Part shown: piece by piece, positions 59,414-64,000 of the stretch
Layout: every line of letters starts with the position of its first letter
Position numbering within the stretch: position 1 is the stretch's first letter
Source of the DNA: Hemerocallis citrina
Lineage: Eukaryota > Streptophyta > Magnoliopsida > Asparagales > Asphodelaceae
Direction of reading: 5' to 3'
DNA length: 64,000 nucleotides
Assembly: GCA_017893485.1 (NCBI GenBank)
Contig: CM030364.1
Coordinates: forward strand, 46,022,254-46,086,253
Made by a program: the position numbers and the translations under genes
Notes under the pieces: generated by a model
The model's database searches: none
The model's input: the letters and a program-made list of their open reading frames with translations, nothing else
Told to the model about the DNA's origin: nothing

Positions 59414-59757
59414 ATATTTACTTAGAAATTTATATTTTCAGATTTCAGGTTTGTAAATTTTCAGATTTTTTATGCATTTTTTATTGCTCATGTTACATTG
59501 AAAATAGCAAATATCTCATCAACAGTTAAATTTCATCATTTTCCAAACTCAAAGTTCTAAGAAGTTGGATTTTACACCCCCATTTATAATTATTTTTCAA
59601 CATATACTAATGGAAACATAGACTTTTATTTATAACTAATTATTGTTTTACTATTCAAACTTGAGCTACATAATTGTTGTTTTACTGTTTATAAGACTTT
59701 CATATGCTGTATCGTTCCGAAGACGTGTCGTAGGCACGTGCCCACGGGCAAATCTAG
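59200..59757 (+). mobile_element. Short Helitron, family 2 (558 bp)
   Basis: Starts TCTATTTAATAAAACACAAA and ends with hairpin GTGTCGTAGGCAC and GGGCAAATCTAG, flanked by A (59199) and T (59758). Non-coding, with an ATTT/CT repeat (59346-59410). It is the shortest version with both ends and so the best reference for family boundaries. Confidence 0.75.
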
Positions 59758-61957
59758 TATATATATATTTACGGAAAATGTAGAGTATTGTCACCTTGTT
59801 TCATTAACAAGATATTAATAAAACAAACTCAAAGAACTGAGCAAAATACAGAGTTCTACAGTACAGAAAATAAAACATAAAGTCTCCCCCAAACATGGGA
59901 GGGTGGGACAGCCATAAAAATATACAAATACAAGAAGTACACACAAGCAACAAGATTCCCCCAATAGGCCCTAGGAGGTGGGGGTCTATCAAAAGTGCAA
60001 AAGTACAGAAAAGACTCGTCCCACAGTCAAGCATAGGACCGATCTCGATCTTATCATTATCATACTCCTCTACCTGGAAGACGCTGACAATCCTCCCTCT
60101 AGGATTATCACTGCAGTTATAGCCTAGAACGAAATAACATACATGATGTGAGTTAAATTACCAGAAATACTATTACTTGTTCCACGAAAATAATAATTAT
60201 TCCTATCTAGCCAAAGGACCCAGGTCGTAGCAGTGATGACGAATACCAAGCTTCTGTCATAGAACGTCTCTCAGTGGCGAATTTCGGGCCGGTTCATAAA
60301 TCCTTGTATTTTATAGGGTAGTCATTAGTTCCCAGGGCACTGAGGACCTCTTCGACGACAGCCTTGATCCTACGGCAATCCAGAAAAAGATGATATTTGG
60401 TGTAACACCCCGAATTCCAAATACAGCTAAATTGGAGATTCCACAGGATCTTTTCACTTCTTTCGTACAATTTTACAAGGAATTTAAAACTTTTCACTTT
60501 ACATCAGAGTTACAATTGAATCTTTACACTTTACAGCGGAAGCAAAATTACAACATTTATATGAATTGAAATACAACAACACTTGAATAATCTCTAAGCA
60601 TCAGTTCTCCTTTAATTTTTGTCATGCCATTTGTCTTGCATACAAATTGTGGGTACGTCAGTTTATTCAACCGACGAAATTATACACGGCCACCCTCTAT
60701 ATGCCGGAAATAGTATAATGATTTTCCATACTTAACAAACACAAACTTGTTCACATATCAAACTAAGGGGAATATCCTATTGATGTCGTGTTGTGATTGT
60801 GCACTTAGTCCTTAATGCAGTTATTTATATTATATGACACTAATGCGCACTTGTTCGGATTCTATGCATCCCATACTACATAGGTCCAAGGGCAAGCCTC
60901 TTAATCGTTCTTCATCTTGTAGGATTCAATCCCTCGTCGTGACTTAATCTACTACTGTAACTACGGTAAGTATCGTAGATGTTCTATGAGTAACAAGCTC
61001 ATGCACAGAAAAACTGGAGGAGAATCCCACGTCATGTCACGACGCATCGTGAAGACACCCTATGGACAATTCAGCCTCCTTCATTGCACACGATCCTCTC
61101 GCAGTCACCAAACACCCCACAAGCGTCGCTAAGATCCCGATAATTCCGAAGTAGTGCCCACGTCATGTCACGACGCATCGTGAAGACAAACTGTGAATCA
61201 CACCCACATCGTAGACTCGAGACCCTCATACTTGTGTTTTTCTCTCACTTTCATCACCTCTTCACTATGAACTAATCCTTAATTTAATAAAATTATGAAC
61301 AAAATCAATCTCTTAGAGTCAGCCCTATCACTAATACCGGACTTATTTCTTTCATTTCACAATGACCCAAACTTGGTCTTTTCAATTTCAATTATCATAT
61401 CTCTTTTCTTTCAATTGCCGGTGTGAGTATTGGCTACACCCTAATTCTCAATTTCAATTCACAAATCACATATTGAGTTATCATACTCAAAGGTCTCCTT
61501 TCCACAAAAATGATTTCAAAATTTCATACATGGAATCCAATCATGCATTTCATAATCAACATTCATTTTCACATTAAGTTCATATTACGAAACATCTAGT
61601 CAAATTGAATATTCACCAAAATCACCTTTGTTACACTATTCTTTGACAAAATAACCCATATATGAAAATCACATTTTTATTTCCTTTCTATCAATTCTTC
61701 TTTTTAATACTTATCTTAACCACCTCGTGAAATCACACATTTTTTTTATGAAATTATACGAGTGAGAAACCATAGTTTTCGAATGCAATTTTATCTCAAA
61801 AATACATTTTATTCTAGTCCAATAACTCACAATAAATTTTCATAGGTTGTACATAATTTTAGAACAATAAAGGCAATTTTTTTTCGGAATTTTTTTGCAA
61901 ATCAAGAAACCCCCAAAAATCGAATTTAAAAAAGAATTTACAATTTCTGGCCATAAC

Positions 61958-62025
61958 CAGAATCGAACCCACAACCTCAGAGAAGACAGCCGCACATACC
62001 AACCACCAGACTGAGGCGCGCTAGC
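61958..62025 (-). other. tRNA-like segment 1 (A and B boxes) in the LTR
   Basis: Minus strand: CTCAGTCTGGTGGTTGG resembles a Pol III A box and GGGTTCGATTC a perfect B box, about 40 nt apart. It does not fold as a complete tRNA by eye. It may be a decayed tRNA or SINE head. Confidence 0.4.
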
Positions 62026-62107
62026 AACAAGAAAGGGAGACAGAGATTTATATACTCTCTGTTCGTGTTTGGGGTATTTTTCAACCCGCACGCAAAAGAA
62101 GGTGGAC

Positions 62108-62195
62108 ACAGGGTATCGAACCAGCGACCACAGAGCCACACACCACGCTACAGTAACGCCAAAGAGGCTCACTGACCACTTGAGCTATGAGCTCA
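62108..62195 (-). other. tRNA-like segment 2 (A and B boxes) in the LTR
   Basis: Minus strand: TAGCTCAAGTGGTCAGTG (A box) and CTGGTTCGATACCC (B box), about 55 nt apart. Same orientation as segment 1 and about 100 bp upstream of it on that strand. Confidence 0.45.
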
Positions 62196-63093
62196 AGTTG
62201 TCACAAACACAACTTAAGTCTAATTCACTCGGTTCTCTGTTTTATTAAAACATTTCGATGTTCGAAAATTCTTATCTTTATTTTGCTTCCACCAAAAGCC
62301 ATGTAAAACTACAGAATACATATTTTAACTTAAATTAACACCCCAGTATTTTTAAAAATAATTTTTCAGTAATTTAATATACATTTCTCATACAATAATT
62401 TAAATTCCATACTACTCTCACCATGTTTTAACTTAACAATTCTCAAACAACATTTTGATATTATAAACCACAAAAGAAATTATAACTCCCTATTTTTCCC
62501 TCTTTCATTAACGTAATGCATAGGACAAATTTTAATTCACTAGAACCAATACCACAATAGTTCATTTAGTGCATGCATAAAATAATAATTCCATCTATTA
62601 GCAATTCATACTCAATTTCTATATTATAACAATCCCAATTTAACACTTCCATAACTACAAGAAATTTGTACAACAATATTAAGAACCATGACAATTTAAC
62701 ATACAATCTACCGATATTAATTTAATCATCTAGCAATCCTTTTTCAAATTGGAATATACTCTTATTAGTTTCTTTCATACAAATTTTGTTATCATTCCTA
62801 GCATGGTAACTAGAGTTAGAAGTAAGAAAATCACTCACCTAAATTGGAGAAAAAATTACACAACAACTCCTAAACGAAAGACCCCTTCTCCTCCTAGATT
62901 GAGCTTGCCAAAAGAATGCTTCTTCTTCTTGTTTGAGTGCAACCCGAGCCTCCAAGGGTGATGCCGGCCTCCTTGAATGCAACACACTCAACTCTCAATC
63001 TTTACTCTCACTTCCTACTACCACAATATCTACTACTAACAATTGTATTCTTTCACTATAGGTTTGAGAATGAAAAGTGTAAGAATAACTAGG

Positions 63094-63094
<1 letters not shown>

Positions 63095-63133
<39 letters not shown>

Positions 63134-63139
63134 GGGGGG
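63095..63139. repeat. Poly-G tract (38 G, A, 6 G)
   Basis: Longest homopolymer of the window, inside the second solo LTR. The length may be unreliable in the assembly. Confidence 0.9.
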
Positions 63140-64000
63140 TATTTATAAAAAAATTTGGAACAATTAGAAGGCTAGGATTGATCTAGGAGTTAAGACAAAG
63201 GTTAGGATTCAATGGGAAGTTGTAGTAACCAACCATGATCACAAAAACTACCTCCCACAACTCCACTCTCTCTTTTCCGTCCTAATCCTATCCGGCCTCA
63301 AAAGGGTGCACAAACACGTGCTAGTGCAATGCACGTGTTTCTAAAGTCCCCTATTTTAAAAAGTTGTACATATATATTTTTATAAAAAGTCTATAAAAAT
63401 TGTTTACACTACAAGTTGTAATAAAAAGAGAAAATAAATTCATGAGCTTTTATTTAATGGGCCAAATTAGTTTATATTTTTAAAAAATAAATTAGATTTG
63501 GGCTCAAAATAAAGGAATACTTACGTTTGTTTAAAAAAAAGGCTTTATTAAAAAGATAATAGAAAGACATATATATATATGTATACTCATTTGTTTATGA
63601 AAAATAATTATAAAAATTTATACCACAAGATTGCACGTGCATAATACGTACAAATTAATACAAAAATAATAATTCTCATAAATGAAAATTCAGGGTATTA
63701 CATTTGGTTTCGGTGAATGTACTGCAGAATCCACATGAGGTATCAATATTCGGTTGGCACTTGACCAAGTTCTCTTTAGTCAGAATCGTGTCGTTTAGGA
63801 CAAGCCACGTGAAGACTTTCACTTTCAACGGGGTTTTTGCTTTCCAAATAATTGCCGACCACTTCGGTATACAACCCTTGAAGTGAATACGGTTATAAAG
63901 AGAATGTATCGAGAAAGTGCCTTTTTTCTCAAGCCCCCAGGCTTTCCTATCTGGTCCCTGTGAACATTTCACTCTTGAGTCCATAATATATATAGGTTTT

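Larger units (their letters stand above)
60401..63702 (+). mobile_element. Solo LTR, 3302 bp, inside the LINE
   Basis: TGTAACACCCCGAATTCC start and CAGGGTATTACA end, with TTTGG direct repeats at 60396-60400 and 63703-63707. No internal domain or second LTR. It is distantly related to the LTR at 54311, sharing the start and a GATTCAATCCC-containing region with GATAATTCCGAAG words. It contains a long G tract (63095-63139) and two tRNA-like segments on the minus strand. Confidence 0.87.
60294..63984 (-). pseudogene. LINE ORF2 C-terminus (zf-RVT domain), split by LTR
   Basis: From 63984 downward: KGTFSIHSLYNRIHFKGC, then PKWSAIIWKAKTPLKVKVFT, CGFCSTFTETK up to 63703. After removing the LTR and one TTTGG copy the frame continues YHLFLDCRRIKAVVEEVLS to a TGA at 60294. 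The restored Cys-x2-Cys ... His-x4-Cys is the zinc-binding motif of zf-RVT, found after the reverse transcriptase of plant LINEs. The reading frame runs intact across the insertion site, so the LTR landed in a LINE that was still open at this point. Confidence 0.82.
59760..64000 (-). mobile_element. LINE 3' portion, interrupted by a solo LTR
   Basis: Minus-strand non-LTR retrotransposon running in from beyond 64000. Coding part 63703-63984 plus 60294-60400, then a 3' untranslated tail to about 59770 ending TTAATATCTTGTTAATGAAA ... CTACATTTTCCG. The LTR at 60401-63702 splits it. Confidence 0.75.

Noticed and set aside
61840..62172. 110-residue minus-strand frame
   Set aside because: It spans the two tRNA-like segments in a solo LTR and has no protein family resemblance.

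Overview
The window is nuclear DNA of a flowering plant, most likely a eudicot. It has spliced genes with GT..AG introns, plant papain-type cysteine proteases, and a dense nest of plant transposons (CACTA, Helitron, Copia, large solo LTRs, LINE, foldback MITEs). No prokaryotic signal is present. I cannot name the species. The only intact host genes are two near-identical SAG12/SAG39-type cysteine proteases on the minus strand (4603-5895 and 24427-25715).

Left half (1-26933): two direct tandem copies of a ~19.8 kb unit. Copy A enters from outside the window and ends at about 7142; copy B runs about 7143-26933. Each unit carries, in order, a Helitron fragment, a palindromic MITE split by a CACTA transposon, foldback elements in TA repeats, and the protease gene. 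In copy B the CACTA element is complete (8179-22328, 14,150 bp): CACTACAACA-type termini, an AAA target duplication, about a dozen and a half palindromic GGCGTT/AACGCC subterminal modules, a decayed TNPD-type transposase gene (10733-14399), a TNPA-like exon (14663-14880), and two arrays of a ~244-bp tandem repeat (about 6 and 20 units) flanking the transposase region.

Middle (26934-47405): a graveyard of gene fragments and Helitrons. A minus-strand RPA1-like pseudogene (about 28640-31695) lies upstream of a Helitron 3' terminus in the same orientation. A small Helitron sits in one of its introns and a PRD2/MPS1-like first exon in another. Next come a two-exon fragment of a FAP2-like fatty-acid-binding protein (32475-33352) and an isolated 3-dehydroquinate synthase exon (36530-36653). 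A complete 3.3 kb non-autonomous Copia element (40481-43801; LTRs, tRNA-Met primer site, one gag-protease ORF, TSD GTCAG) follows. Two families of palindromic elements are embedded in TA microsatellites.

Right part (47406-64000): Helitron family 2 elements (49623-52174, 59200-59757), the first containing a minus-strand Helitron Rep remnant; a TIR/foldback element with repeated AGATAGCGAGTG palindromes (about 52798-53520); a LINE-tailed non-autonomous retroelement (53908-59000, 15-bp TSD) interrupted by a 3.4 kb solo LTR; and a minus-strand LINE 3' end (about 59760-64000) interrupted in its zf-RVT domain by a second 3.3 kb solo LTR. Several nested insertions can be closed exactly by removing the inner element and one TSD copy, which gives a relative order of events. 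Apart from the two proteases and the Copia ORF, I see no intact protein-coding gene.
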